This document shows positions 7,464 through 15,559 of a DNA stretch of 25,118 nt, one piece after another. The DNA comes from Thiotrichaceae bacterium UBA4486. Its GTDB lineage: Bacteria > Pseudomonadota > Gammaproteobacteria > Eutrophobiales > Eutrophobiaceae. How positions within the stretch are numbered: position 1 is the first letter of the stretch; every line of letters begins with the position of its first letter. The stretch is from NCBI GenBank assembly GCA_002389045.1, contig DGNS01000016.1, positions 1-25,118 on the forward strand, in the 5' to 3' direction. Under the pieces are notes generated by a model that ran no database searches, was not told the origin of the DNA, and saw nothing but the letters and a program-made list of their open reading frames with translations. The position numbers and the translations under genes were made by a program.

Positions 7464-7964
7464 ATGCTCCTGACACGTCGTACATTAATCAAACTTGTTC
7501 CGTCGGCCCTGTTGTTTGTCGTCTGGCCACGCGTATTTGCGGCGTCCCGTGACAATCTCGTTGCAAGGATTTTGCCGGTATACCTGGATACCCTGATGCC
7601 GGCTGATGAATCGCCATCGGCCACGGACCTGCAGGTGGATCGTGAACTGCTGCATCGGGCTGACAACGAGACGCGTTATTTCCGTCTGCTGGTCAGGGGG
7701 TGCCAATGGCTGGAGCAGACGGCGCAGGAGGAATACGCCGAGCCTTTCAGTGAAATCAGTGAAGATCAACGTATTCTCATTGTGCAACGGATGTCTGCAA
7801 TGAAACACCGTACACTCGCACATGAATTTTTCAGACAGGTACAGGCGGACCTGTTCACTCATTATTATTCACATGCGGCAAGCTGGAAGAATCTGGGTAT
7901 GGATCATCCGCCGCAGCCCCTGGGATATCCGGATTATCATCAATCACCCGGACAACACCTGTGA
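7464..7964 (+). CDS. Tat-exported small subunit, gluconate 2-dehydrogenase subunit 3-like
   Basis: The 166-residue protein begins with a twin-arginine signal (TRRTLIK, Arg5-Arg6, then hydrophobic 11-22, cleavage near VFA|AS). The mature part has the helical pattern of the gluconate 2-dehydrogenase subunit 3 family (LVARILPVYLDTLMPADE at 32-49, the RYFRLLVRGCQWLEQ region, and a C-terminal HYYSHAASWKNLGMDHPPQPLGYPDY segment). In this family the small subunit carries the Tat signal that exports the folded flavoprotein partner. Its stop overlaps the start of the GMC gene by 4 nt (GTGA), so the two are coupled. No clear Shine-Dalgarno sequence precedes the ATG. The usual third subunit, a multiheme cytochrome c, is not adjacent. 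Confidence 0.75.
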   Translation: MLLTRRTLIKLVPSALLFVVWPRVFAASRDNLVARILPVYLDTLMPADESPSATDLQVDRELLHRADNETRYFRLLVRGCQWLEQTAQEEYAEPFSEISEDQRILIVQRMSAMKHRTLAHEFFRQVQADLFTHYYSHAASWKNLGMDHPPQPLGYPDYHQSPGQHL

Positions 7965-9637
7965 CGCGCGATGACTATGATGTCGTGATCATCGGTTCCG
8001 GAGCAGGTGGAGGCGCCTGCCTGTGGGCGCTGGCCCGGCGCAACGTCCGTGTTTTGTTGCTGGAAGCAGGACCGGCCTACGATTATCGCAAGGACTATCG
8101 TCTGCATCTTGCCGAATGGGAGACAACCGGTTTCCCGGACAAGGTGTCTGTTAAAGGCAGGCAGACCTTCGCGCCCATGCAGGCACTGGATGCCCAACGG
8201 GATGATCTGCGATCCTGGAATCATCTGACGGGCCAACGTAACCGTACATCGACACGTCAACCGTATGCCTATCATCATGTCGTGGGACTCGGTGGTTCCA
8301 CCTTGCACTACACCGGCGAAGCGCACCGCATGCACCCTGACGCCATGCAGATGCAAACCCGCTTCGGTGTTGCCGCGGACTGGCCGGTTTCCTACAGTGA
8401 ACTTGAACCTTATTATCAGCAGGCCGAACGTATCACCGGAGTGGCCGGTCCGGAGCATGATCCGGTCCGCTGGCGCAGCCGGCCGTACCCGTTGCCGCCG
8501 CATCCATTTAATTATTCCAGCCAGCCGCTGAAACGGGGTTGCGATGCCCTGGGACTTGATCTCGTCCCCAACGCCCTGGCTATTCTCTCCCGGCCGTACG
8601 ATGGCCGTCCGGGTTGTAATCAATGTAATAACTGTAATCGTGGTTGTCCACGAGGGGACAAGGGCAGTGTGGATGTGACTTTTATTCGCCAGGCCCGCCG
8701 ATACAGCAATTGTACAGTTCGCACCGGTGCAACCGTTATCGGTATCGAGGCCGGTGATGGCGACAGAATCAGCGCCGTGCATTATCTCGATGACAGTGGC
8801 GCGCAAACCAGGATAGCGGCGCGGGCTGTGGTGATCGCCTGCGGCGCTGTCGAAACCCCGCGGCTGCTGCTGAATTCGTCCGGTCCGCACTCTCCGGACG
8901 GACTGGCCAATGAATCCGGTCAGGTGGGCCGGCATTTTATGGAAACCATGGCCTGGTACAGCAGCGGCCTGCATGCGGATGCGCTGGGCAGTCACCGCGG
9001 TATTCCCTCCGACAGCATTTGCTGGGATTACAACGCCCCGGATGCCATCGAGGGTGTCATCGGTGGCTGCCGTTTCAGCTCGGGCATTGCCGAGGCGGAA
9101 CTGGTGGGGCCGATCAATTATGCCCGGCGGGTCGTGGGCGGGTGGGGCCGTGAACACAAGCGGCGTATGCGTGAAACGTTCGGACACGTATTATCGGTGG
9201 GCGCGCTGGGTGAGAGTCTGCCAGATGAAGAAACCTGTATCGATCTGGATCCGCAAGCACGCGATCCCCACGGCTTACCCCGGGCCCGTATCCACAGCCA
9301 CCTGGATGAAATGGCTGTGCGTCGCCTGGCTTTTATGGCAAAGACCTGTCGCGCCATACTCACTGCGGCCGGTGTCGATTCACTATTTGAAGAATACGGC
9401 ACCTACGACTATTTCAGTGCCACGCATGTATTTGGAACCTGCCGCATGGGAACGGACCCGGACAGTTCAGTGGTGGACCCGTTCGGCCGCAGCCACCGCT
9501 GGAAAAACCTGTTCATCGCCGATGCCAGCGTTTTTCCCAGTTCCGGAGGCGGTGAAGCGCCGTCTCTGACAATACAGGCGCTGGCCCTGCGTACCGGTGA
9601 ACATATTGCCGGGCTGGCACAGCAACAGTTGCTCTGA
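7961..9637 (+). CDS. GMC-family FAD oxidoreductase with four-cysteine Fe-S-like motif
   Basis: This 558-residue flavoprotein dehydrogenase has the FAD dinucleotide motif GSGAGG (12-17) with Glu35 for the ribose, the GMC segment VVGLGGSTLHYTG (107-119), VIACGAVETPRLLL (291-304), and the C-terminal signature FGTCRMG...FIADASVFPSSGG...PSLTIQALALR. His489 in ATHVFGTCRMG is the conserved active-site histidine. Residues 219-229 contain Cys219, 222, 225 and 229 spaced C-x2-C-x2-C-x3-C-P, as in gluconate or fructose-type dehydrogenases where an Fe-S cluster relays electrons. The position usually Asn or His before PSLT is Ala533. The start is GTG at 7961, overlapping the small-subunit stop. It likely oxidises an alcohol, sugar or sugar acid in the periplasm, carried out by the Tat-tagged partner. 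The substrate is unknown. Confidence 0.88.
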   Translation: MTRDDYDVVIIGSGAGGGACLWALARRNVRVLLLEAGPAYDYRKDYRLHLAEWETTGFPDKVSVKGRQTFAPMQALDAQRDDLRSWNHLTGQRNRTSTRQPYAYHHVVGLGGSTLHYTGEAHRMHPDAMQMQTRFGVAADWPVSYSELEPYYQQAERITGVAGPEHDPVRWRSRPYPLPPHPFNYSSQPLKRGCDALGLDLVPNALAILSRPYDGRPGCNQCNNCNRGCPRGDKGSVDVTFIRQARRYSNCTVRTGATVIGIEAGDGDRISAVHYLDDSGAQTRIAARAVVIACGAVETPRLLLNSSGPHSPDGLANESGQVGRHFMETMAWYSSGLHADALGSHRGIPSDSICWDYNAPDAIEGVIGGCRFSSGIAEAELVGPINYARRVVGGWGREHKRRMRETFGHVLSVGALGESLPDEETCIDLDPQARDPHGLPRARIHSHLDEMAVRRLAFMAKTCRAILTAAGVDSLFEEYGTYDYFSATHVFGTCRMGTDPDSSVVDPFGRSHRWKNLFIADASVFPSSGGGEAPSLTIQALALRTGEHIAGLAQQQLL

Positions 9638-9715
9638 ACCATCACCGTTTTTCCGCATACTGACCGATCACCATGGCCGGAATTCCCGTTATACAGAACC
9701 GATAAGGAGAAATTG

Positions 9716-10606
9716 ATGACACTGGACGAACACTGGTTTTCCGAGGCTGCCAGGGGCTTCGGCATGTCACTCATGATCAGGCAAAAACTGCACGAAGAAC
9801 AAACGCCGTATCAGAAGATCGAGATCTACGACACCGAACGCTTTGGCCGGTTGATGACCCTGGACGGCATCACCATGCTCACCGGCCGTGATAATTTCAT
9901 ATACCATGAAATGATGACTCACCCGGCGCTGTTTGCGCATGCCCGGCCCCTGGACGTGGTGGTTGTCGGCGGTGGAGATTGCGGCTCATTGCATGAGGTA
10001 TTGAAGCACCCGGATATCAACACGGTGACCCAGGTGGAACTGGACGAACGCGTTACCCGTGTTTCGGAACAGTTTTTCCCGGAACTGTGCGCATCGAACG
10101 GTGATCCCAGGGCGACATTGCTGTTCGAGGACGCCATCGCCTGGATGCGTGATGCCACGGCGGCCAGCGCGGATGTCATCGTGCTCGATACCACGGACCC
10201 GGTGGGGCAGGCAGAGCGGCTGTTCTCGATGGCGTTCTACCGCGATTGCCACCGCGTGTTGCGCGACGGCGGGATCCTGGTGGCGCAGAGCGAATCGCCG
10301 TTTCTGGATCTGGACATTCTCAAGGGCCTGCGCGGGGAAATGACCGCGGCCGGTTTCGGCGAACTGCGAACCCTGCAGTTCTATCTGCCCACCTATCCCT
10401 CGGGCTGGTGGAGCGCCACCCTGGCGGCGAAAAACCATGCCTTCGAAGGACTCGGAAAACCCGCCGCGGATAGCAATTCCGTGCAGACGCGTTACTATAG
10501 CCCGGAAATCGTGCGGGCGGCGCTGGTGTTGCCGCCGTGGTTGCAAGCGGAGCTGGGACAGATATCAGATATCAGACATCAGACGTCAGATTACAGACAG
10601 CAGTGA
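9716..10606 (+). CDS. speE: spermidine synthase (polyamine aminopropyltransferase)
   Basis: The 296-residue cytoplasmic enzyme transfers the aminopropyl group of decarboxylated S-adenosylmethionine to putrescine. Family landmarks are the N-terminal beta domain YQKIEIYDTERFGRLMTLDG (32-51), the nucleotide loop VVVVGGGDCG (81-90; usually GGGDGG), VELDERV (107-113), EDAIAWM (138-144), and VLDTTDPVG with catalytic Asp158 and Asp161 (157-164), followed by LPTYPSGWWS. AAGGAG at 9704-9709 is 6 nt before the ATG at 9716. This supports that start over the TTG one codon earlier. The last 16-17 codons (from about residue 280, GQISDIRHQTSDYRQQ) and the stop codon lie inside heptad array 2, so the C-terminus has been rewritten by repeat sequence and lies beyond the conserved fold. 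Confidence 0.93.
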   Translation: MTLDEHWFSEAARGFGMSLMIRQKLHEEQTPYQKIEIYDTERFGRLMTLDGITMLTGRDNFIYHEMMTHPALFAHARPLDVVVVGGGDCGSLHEVLKHPDINTVTQVELDERVTRVSEQFFPELCASNGDPRATLLFEDAIAWMRDATAASADVIVLDTTDPVGQAERLFSMAFYRDCHRVLRDGGILVAQSESPFLDLDILKGLRGEMTAAGFGELRTLQFYLPTYPSGWWSATLAAKNHAFEGLGKPAADSNSVQTRYYSPEIVRAALVLPPWLQAELGQISDIRHQTSDYRQQ

Positions 10607-10723
10607 ACAGTGAACCAGAACCCAGAACCCAGAACCCAGAACCCAAAACCCAGAACCTCGAACGTTGAACCCCGAACCATGAACCATGAACGTTGAACTT
10701 CGAATCCCGAACAGTGAATCAGC
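10555..10723 (+). repeat. heptad tandem array 2 spanning the speE end and mnmG start
   Basis: Seven-base units run without interruption from inside speE to the start of mnmG, with a single 1-nt register shift at 10611-10618. The first part has CAG at 10559, 10566, 10573, 10580, 10587, 10594, 10601 and 10608, with variable prefixes (ggga, atat, acat, acgt, atta, acag, tgaa). The second part has aaccCAG-type units from 10619 to 10653. After that the prefix aacN or aatN stays constant, while the last three bases vary as TCG, TTG, CCG, ATG, ATG, TTG, TCG, CCG, GTG. The final G is always kept. The array replaces the whole intergenic spacer. Confidence 0.85.
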
Positions 10724-12606
10724 ACAGTAAAAAATACGACGTCATCATCGTCGGCGGCGGCCATGCCGGCACCGAGGCCGCGCTCGCCTCCGCGCGTATG
10801 GGAGCAGCGACGCTGTTGCTCACGCAGAGCATCGATGCTCTTGGCCAGATGTCGTGCAATCCGGCCATCGGCGGTATCGGCAAGGGTCACCTGGTCAGGG
10901 AGATCGATGCCCTCGGCGGCATCATGGCCCGGGCGGCGGACCATTGCGGTATCCAGTTCCGCATCCTCAATGCCCGCAAGGGCCCGGCCGTGCGCGCCAC
11001 CCGCGCCCAGATTGATCGCGCCCTGTACCGGCAGTACATCCGCACGATCCTGGAAACACAACCGGGGCTGGATATTTTCCAGCAATCCGTGGATGACCTT
11101 ATTGTCGAGGGCGAACACATCACCGGCGTGATGACACAGATGGGTCTGGCTTTTCACGCCCCGGTGGTCGTGCTGACCGTGGGCACGTTCCTCGGCGGGC
11201 GCATTCATATAGGTCAATCCAGTTACCAGGGCGGTCGCGCCGGTGATGCGCCCGCCAACACGCTGGCCTCAAGGCTTCGCGAGTTGCCGTTCCGTGTGGA
11301 GCGGCTGAAAACCGGCACGCCACCACGTATCGCCGGTAAAAGCATCGACTTTTCCCGGCTGCAAATCCAGCACGGCGATGAGCCTGTACCGGTGTTTTCA
11401 TATCTCGGCAAGGCGGACGATCATCCGCGCCAGGTGCCCTGTCACATCACCCGCACCAACGAGCGCACCCACGAGGTGATCCGCGGCGCGCTGGATCGCT
11501 CGCCCATGTACACAGGACAAATCGACGGCGCCGGACCCCGCTATTGTCCCTCGGTGGAAGACAAGGTGGTGCGCTTTGCCGACAAGACCTCGCACCAGAT
11601 TTTTATTGAACCGGAAGGACTTGAATGCGACGAGGTCTATCCGAACGGCATTTCCACTTCATTGCCGTTTGACGCCCAGGTGAACCTGGTGCGCACCATC
11701 GAGGGCTTTGAGCAGGCGCACATCACCCGCCCCGGTTATGCCATCGAATATGATTTTTTCGATCCCCGCGATCTGCATCCGTGGCTGGAAACCCGGCATA
11801 TCGGCGGGCTGTTTTTCGCCGGGCAGATCAACGGTACCACCGGTTACGAGGAAGCCGCCGCCCAGGGACTGCTGGCGGGGATCAACGCCGCGCGTCTCAG
11901 CGCCGGCCGGGAAACCTGGTATCCACGCCGTGACCAGGCCTACATTGGCGTTATGGTCGATGATTTGATCACCAAGGGTACCCTGGAGCCGTACCGCATG
12001 TTCACCAGCCGGGCCGAGTATCGTTTGAGTCTGCGTGAAGACAATGCGGATCTGAGGCTGACGGCCATCGGTCATGAACTGGGCCTGGTGGATGAGAACC
12101 GCTGGCGTGCCTTCAATCGCAAGCAGGAAGCCATCGAACAGGAGCAGGCGCGACTGGCAAACATATGGTTGGCGCCCGGTCGTATCGATGCGGAGCAGGT
12201 GCGGGCGATCCTGGGACAGCCTTTGAACCGGGAGTGCAACCTGTTGCAATTGCTGGCGCGTCCGGACACCGGCTATGAACAGGTCCTGGCGCTGATCGAC
12301 GAGGTGGCCACGGTGGATCCGTGCGTCGCCGAGCAGGTGAAGATCCAGGCCACCTACAGCGGTTACATAGAACGGCAGTCCGATGAAATCGAGCGCAACC
12401 GCCATCATGAAAACGTGCTGTTACCGGACGATATCGATTACACGGAAGTTCGCGGCCTCTCTGCCGAAGTGGTGCAGAAACTGAGTGAGCAACGGCCGGA
12501 TAATCTCGGCCTGGCTTCAAGGATCCCCGGTGTTACCCCGGCCGCTGTTTCCCTGTTGCGCGTTTACCTGAAAAAATACCGTGCCGGCATGAAAAAGTCC
12601 GCTTGA
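10714..12606 (+). CDS. mnmG: tRNA uridine-34 carboxymethylaminomethyl-modifying enzyme
   Basis: With MnmE, MnmG (GidA) installs cmnm5U at the wobble position of tRNAs using FAD, NADH and a methylene-folate carbon. From GTG at 10714 the protein is 630 residues, against about 629 in E. coli, and begins 9 residues before the FAD strand. FAD binding is VGGGHAGTEAA (13-23), MSCNPAIGGIGKGH with Cys48 follows, and the catalytic Cys278 lies in GPRYCPSVEDK. GLFFAGQINGTTGYEEAAAQG and the C-terminal helical MnmE/tRNA-binding region (LPDDIDYTEVRGLS) are intact. A TTG at 10693 would add 7 residues. Both candidate starts are units of heptad array 2, neither has a Shine-Dalgarno sequence, and the in-array ATGs are out of frame. 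Its stop overlaps rsmG by 4 nt. Confidence 0.93.
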   Translation: MNQHSKKYDVIIVGGGHAGTEAALASARMGAATLLLTQSIDALGQMSCNPAIGGIGKGHLVREIDALGGIMARAADHCGIQFRILNARKGPAVRATRAQIDRALYRQYIRTILETQPGLDIFQQSVDDLIVEGEHITGVMTQMGLAFHAPVVVLTVGTFLGGRIHIGQSSYQGGRAGDAPANTLASRLRELPFRVERLKTGTPPRIAGKSIDFSRLQIQHGDEPVPVFSYLGKADDHPRQVPCHITRTNERTHEVIRGALDRSPMYTGQIDGAGPRYCPSVEDKVVRFADKTSHQIFIEPEGLECDEVYPNGISTSLPFDAQVNLVRTIEGFEQAHITRPGYAIEYDFFDPRDLHPWLETRHIGGLFFAGQINGTTGYEEAAAQGLLAGINAARLSAGRETWYPRRDQAYIGVMVDDLITKGTLEPYRMFTSRAEYRLSLREDNADLRLTAIGHELGLVDENRWRAFNRKQEAIEQEQARLANIWLAPGRIDAEQVRAILGQPLNRECNLLQLLARPDTGYEQVLALIDEVATVDPCVAEQVKIQATYSGYIERQSDEIERNRHHENVLLPDDIDYTEVRGLSAEVVQKLSEQRPDNLGLASRIPGVTPAAVSLLRVYLKKYRAGMKKSA

Positions 12607-13244
12607 AGCCGACTTTTAACAGCCATTCGCTTGAACAACACTTCCACGAGGGCCTGCGGCAGCTGGATCCGCGACTCGAGGTCGACTTTGAGCCGTATCA
12701 AGCCTATCTTGAACTGCTGGTGAAATGGAACCGCACCTATAATCTCACTGCCATCCGTGATCCGGAGGCCATGTTAAACGGGCATGTGTTGACCAGCCTG
12801 GCGATACTGCCGTGGCTCAAGGGGCATCACTGCCTGGATGTGGGTTCCGGTGCCGGCATTCCAGGTCTGCTGCTGGCGTTGGCCCGGCCGGACACGGAAT
12901 GGACTCTGCTCGACAGTAACGGCAAGAAAACCCGGTTTCTGACCCAGGCGCAGCTGGAGCTGGGGCTGGATAATGTCGAAATCGTCCAACAGCGGATTGA
13001 GCAATTTGCACCCGGGAGACTTTTTAGTACTATCGTTTCCAGAGCCTTTCGTTCACTGGCAGGTTTTTACACGGTGAGCAGAACACGACTGGCCGATGGA
13101 GGCGTCATTCTGGCCATGAAGCCCGGTAAACCGGATGCTGAACTGGAAGAAATCAGCGCCATGGCCGGGCCTGTCGACTACCATGCCCTGACGATCCCCG
13201 GAATGGAGAAAACACCGGGGCTGGTGGTGATTCGCGGACGGTGA
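12603..13244 (+). CDS. rsmG: 16S rRNA (guanine-527 N7)-methyltransferase
   Basis: The 213-residue SAM-dependent methyltransferase modifies G527 in the 530 loop of 16S rRNA; loss in other bacteria gives low-level streptomycin resistance. It shows KWNRTYNLTAIRDPEAML (41-58), the SAM-binding loop LDVGSGAGIPGLLLA (78-92), the acidic ribose contact LLDSNGKKTRFL (102-113), and IVSRAFRSL (144-152), closely matching E. coli RsmG (207 residues). The start is TTG at 12603, which overlaps the mnmG stop (TTGA) and lacks a good ribosome-binding site, so translation probably relies on coupling to mnmG. The pairing with mnmG and the following parAB is the standard arrangement. Confidence 0.93.
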   Translation: MKPTFNSHSLEQHFHEGLRQLDPRLEVDFEPYQAYLELLVKWNRTYNLTAIRDPEAMLNGHVLTSLAILPWLKGHHCLDVGSGAGIPGLLLALARPDTEWTLLDSNGKKTRFLTQAQLELGLDNVEIVQQRIEQFAPGRLFSTIVSRAFRSLAGFYTVSRTRLADGGVILAMKPGKPDAELEEISAMAGPVDYHALTIPGMEKTPGLVVIRGR

Positions 13245-13280
13245 TCAATAACAACGGTAAAGGCATTGATTGATATCAAC

Positions 13281-14054
13281 ATGGGCAAGGCACTGGCAAT
13301 CGTGAACCAGAAGGGCGGCGTGGGTAAAACCACGACCAGCGTCAATCTTGCCGCCTCCATGGCCGCGGCCAAACGCCGCGTTCTTTTGATCGATATGGAT
13401 CCGCAGGGCAATGCCACCATGGGCAGCGGCATCGACAAGTCCACGCTGGAGAAATCCACCTTTGATGTACTCATGGATCTGCACCGGCTGCAGGACTGCC
13501 TGGTGCCCGCCAACGAGATGGGTTTTGATGTCTTGCCCAGTAACGCCGATCTGACCGGCGCCGAGGTCACCCTGCTCGATGAGTTGGCGCGCGAGGTGCG
13601 GTTGCGTAACGCTCTTAACCCCGTGCAGGAAAACTATGATTATATTTTTATCGATTGCCCGCCCTCGCTGAGCATGTTGACGGTCAATGCACTGGTGGCC
13701 GCCAATTCGGTGCTCATCCCCATGCAATGCGAGTACTACGCCCTCGAGGGTTTGAGTTCACTGCTCGACACCATCGAGAAGATCCGCAAACATCTGAATG
13801 CCGATCTGAAAATCGAGGGCCTGCTGCGCACCATGTATGACCCGCGCAACAACCTGTCCAGCCAGGTATCCGAACAGTTGATCGAATACTTTGGTGAGAA
13901 AGTCTACCGTACGGTGATCCCGCGCAACGTGCGCCTGGCCGAAGCACCGAGTCACGGCATGTCCATCCTCAAATACGATCGCACCTGTCGCGGCAGTCTC
14001 GCCTACCTCGCCCTGGCCGGGGAAATGTTGCGCCGGGAAGGTATTGCGGCCTGA
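13281..14054 (+). CDS. parA: chromosome partitioning ATPase ParA/Soj
   Basis: The 257-residue Walker-type ATPase, with ParB, segregates replication origins. It has the deviant Walker A KGGVGKTTT (11-19, signature Lys11 and Lys16), DMDPQGNAT (38-46), Walker B YIFIDCPPSLSML in the middle of the protein, and a C-terminal region (VRLAEAPSHGMSILKYD) typical of chromosomal Soj proteins. It lacks the N-terminal helix-turn-helix of plasmid ParA/SopA types, which argues for a chromosomal system. I chose the ATG at 13281 because the protein then starts MGKALAIVNQKGG, as in relatives; a TTG at 13266 would add five residues. The gene follows rsmG by 36 nt and precedes parB by 14 nt. Confidence 0.92.
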   Translation: MGKALAIVNQKGGVGKTTTSVNLAASMAAAKRRVLLIDMDPQGNATMGSGIDKSTLEKSTFDVLMDLHRLQDCLVPANEMGFDVLPSNADLTGAEVTLLDELAREVRLRNALNPVQENYDYIFIDCPPSLSMLTVNALVAANSVLIPMQCEYYALEGLSSLLDTIEKIRKHLNADLKIEGLLRTMYDPRNNLSSQVSEQLIEYFGEKVYRTVIPRNVRLAEAPSHGMSILKYDRTCRGSLAYLALAGEMLRREGIAA

Positions 14055-14068
14055 AGAGAACCGATGCA

Positions 14069-14935
14069 ATGAATATACGCAAAAAAGGCCTGGGTCGTGG
14101 ACTCGATGCCCTGTTGTCCCCGCGCGGCAAAGCGGATGAACAGGCGCCGCCGAATGATGAGGTCCACCATCTTCCCGTGGACAGGATGCAACGCGGTCAG
14201 TATCAACCACGCACCCATATGGATGAGTCCGCCCTGGCGGAACTGGCCGCGTCCATCAAGTCCCAGGGGCTGGTCCAGCCTATCGTGGTGCGTCCCATCG
14301 CCGGCGATGGCCGCTATGAAATCATCGCCGGCGAGCGGCGCTGGCGCGCGGCGCAAATGGCCGGACTGCACGATGTGCCGGTGGTGGTGCGCGACGTCTC
14401 CGATCAGACGGCGATGTGCATCGCGCTGATCGAGAATATCCAGCGCGAGGAACTCAATCCCATCGAGGAAGCCCGGGCCCTGTCGCGGCTGCTGAAAGAA
14501 TTCGAAATGACCCACGAAACCGTCGCCGATGCCGTCGGCCGATCCCGTTCCGCGGTCTCCAACCTGTTGCGACTGCTCGAGCTGCAACCGGAAGTGCGCA
14601 CACTGGTGGAACAGGGGCAACTGGAGATGGGCCATGCCCGTGCCCTGCTGGCCCTGAAAAACCGGGAACAGGTCAATGCCGCCCGGCACGTGGTCAAGGC
14701 GGGACTCAGTGTTCGCGCCACCGAAGCCTATGTAAAGTCACAGCAGAAAGCGGGCGGTCAAAGCAAAGCACAAAAACCGGCCAGGGATCCGAACATCATC
14801 AGTCTCGAACGCGATATGTCCGACTACCTGGGCTCGCCGGTGAACATCCGGCACAAAAGTGGTAAGGGCACGGTGGAAATCCGTTATCACAGCCTCGATC
14901 AACTGCAGGGGATCCTGGAAAAAATAAAAAAATAA
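14069..14935 (+). CDS. parB: chromosome partitioning protein ParB (CTP-dependent clamp)
   Basis: The 288-residue parS-binding protein starts KKGLGRGLDALL (5-16), the N-terminal ParA-activating peptide of chromosomal ParB proteins. The CTP-binding domain holds GERRWRAA (88-95) and ENIQREELNPIEEA (122-135). A helix-turn-helix (about 148-172, TVADAVGRSRSAVSNLLRLL) contacts parS, and the C-terminal dimer domain covers about 235-288 (YLGSPVNIRHKSGKGTVEIRYHS). The ATG at 14069 has a modest GAAGAGAA ribosome-binding site. I looked for the near-palindromic parS consensus in the window and did not see a copy; parS need not be adjacent. It forms an operon with parA. Confidence 0.93.
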   Translation: MNIRKKGLGRGLDALLSPRGKADEQAPPNDEVHHLPVDRMQRGQYQPRTHMDESALAELAASIKSQGLVQPIVVRPIAGDGRYEIIAGERRWRAAQMAGLHDVPVVVRDVSDQTAMCIALIENIQREELNPIEEARALSRLLKEFEMTHETVADAVGRSRSAVSNLLRLLELQPEVRTLVEQGQLEMGHARALLALKNREQVNAARHVVKAGLSVRATEAYVKSQQKAGGQSKAQKPARDPNIISLERDMSDYLGSPVNIRHKSGKGTVEIRYHSLDQLQGILEKIKK

Positions 14936-14976
14936 CCGGCGGCAAAAATAAATTCCGGATATTGCAGCGCAACATA

Positions 14977-15005
14977 TTGATTCGTTCAGACGAGATCATT
15001 ATACT
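14977..15005 (+). promoter_or_regulatory. sigma-70-type promoter of the atp operon
   Basis: TTGATT at 14977-14982 and TATACT at 15000-15005 are separated by exactly 17 nt. They lie in the 177-nt spacer between parB and atpI, about 108 nt before the atpI start. This is the best -35/-10 pair I found in the window, and its position is where the atp operon promoter is expected. The remaining leader (15006-15112) has no clear hairpin or repeat. Confidence 0.6.
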
Positions 15006-15112
15006 TGCGTCTCCCGGCAACCGGACACCGTTGCTGCTGAACATTAAATCAAGAAAAAATAAAGGGATTTACACAACCAGCTAACCGATTGGGGCAGCGG
15101 TGTTTGTGACAG

Positions 15113-15487
15113 TTGTTCGAGCAAAAACAAGTTAATCAAGCCATCGCAGACAAACTTGCCTGTATTCAATTAGCGGTAACGGCGGGTATTGCCCTGACAT
15201 TATGGGTATTTCTGGACCCGAAGCCGGCGTGGTCGGCCTTACTGGGCGGAGCCATCTGCAGTCTGGCAACCTGGTTGATGTCGAGGATCATGTTTGCCCG
15301 GGGAGGTAACGATGCCGGGCAGATGTTGATGGCGTTTTATCTGGGAGAAGCGGCCAAGGTGGTGTTCACCGTCGTTTGTTTTCTCCTGGTCTTTATATTA
15401 CTCGACCTGAATGCCCCGGCGTTCATATTGACATACATCGCCATGCTGATACTGCATTGGCTGGCATTACTGAAAACAAAAACCTGA
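15113..15487 (+). CDS. atpI: ATP synthase protein I
   Basis: The 124-residue membrane protein has four predicted transmembrane helices (about 18-35, 39-58, 72-97 and 102-120), with the conserved AtpI pattern of a basic N-terminus, PKPAWSALLGGAICSLATW (36-54) and FYLGEAAKVV (75-84). In other bacteria it helps assemble the c-ring and is not part of the final enzyme. An in-frame TGA at 15107 leaves TTG at 15113 as the first usable start. No strong ribosome-binding site is seen, and the first internal Met would remove two helices. It heads the complete atp operon, 72 nt before atpB. Confidence 0.85.
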   Translation: MFEQKQVNQAIADKLACIQLAVTAGIALTLWVFLDPKPAWSALLGGAICSLATWLMSRIMFARGGNDAGQMLMAFYLGEAAKVVFTVVCFLLVFILLDLNAPAFILTYIAMLILHWLALLKTKT

Positions 15488-15559
15488 GGAACCTCTGGGT
15501 AAGTCAGAGCTTCCATGAAATGAAACCGGCAACTCAAAGGTACACTGGAATACACGATT

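Noticed and set aside
7940..9187. A long minus-strand open frame antisense to the GMC oxidoreductase
   Set aside because: It is a codon-bias shadow of a well-supported gene; its translation is rich in Arg, His, Thr and Pro and shows no family features.
10607..10713. oriC upstream of mnmG, as in E. coli
   Set aside because: The spacer is filled by the heptad array; I saw no DnaA-box consensus and no AT-rich 13-mers.
10555..10723. The variable repeats as a diversity-generating retroelement or phase-variable contingency locus
   Set aside because: No reverse transcriptase and no template/variable repeat pair are present. Unit changes in speE would only alter a short tail, so an on/off switch is not supported.
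13245..15112. A parS site near parAB
   Set aside because: No near match to the 16-bp palindromic consensus was found by eye in this stretch or elsewhere in the window.
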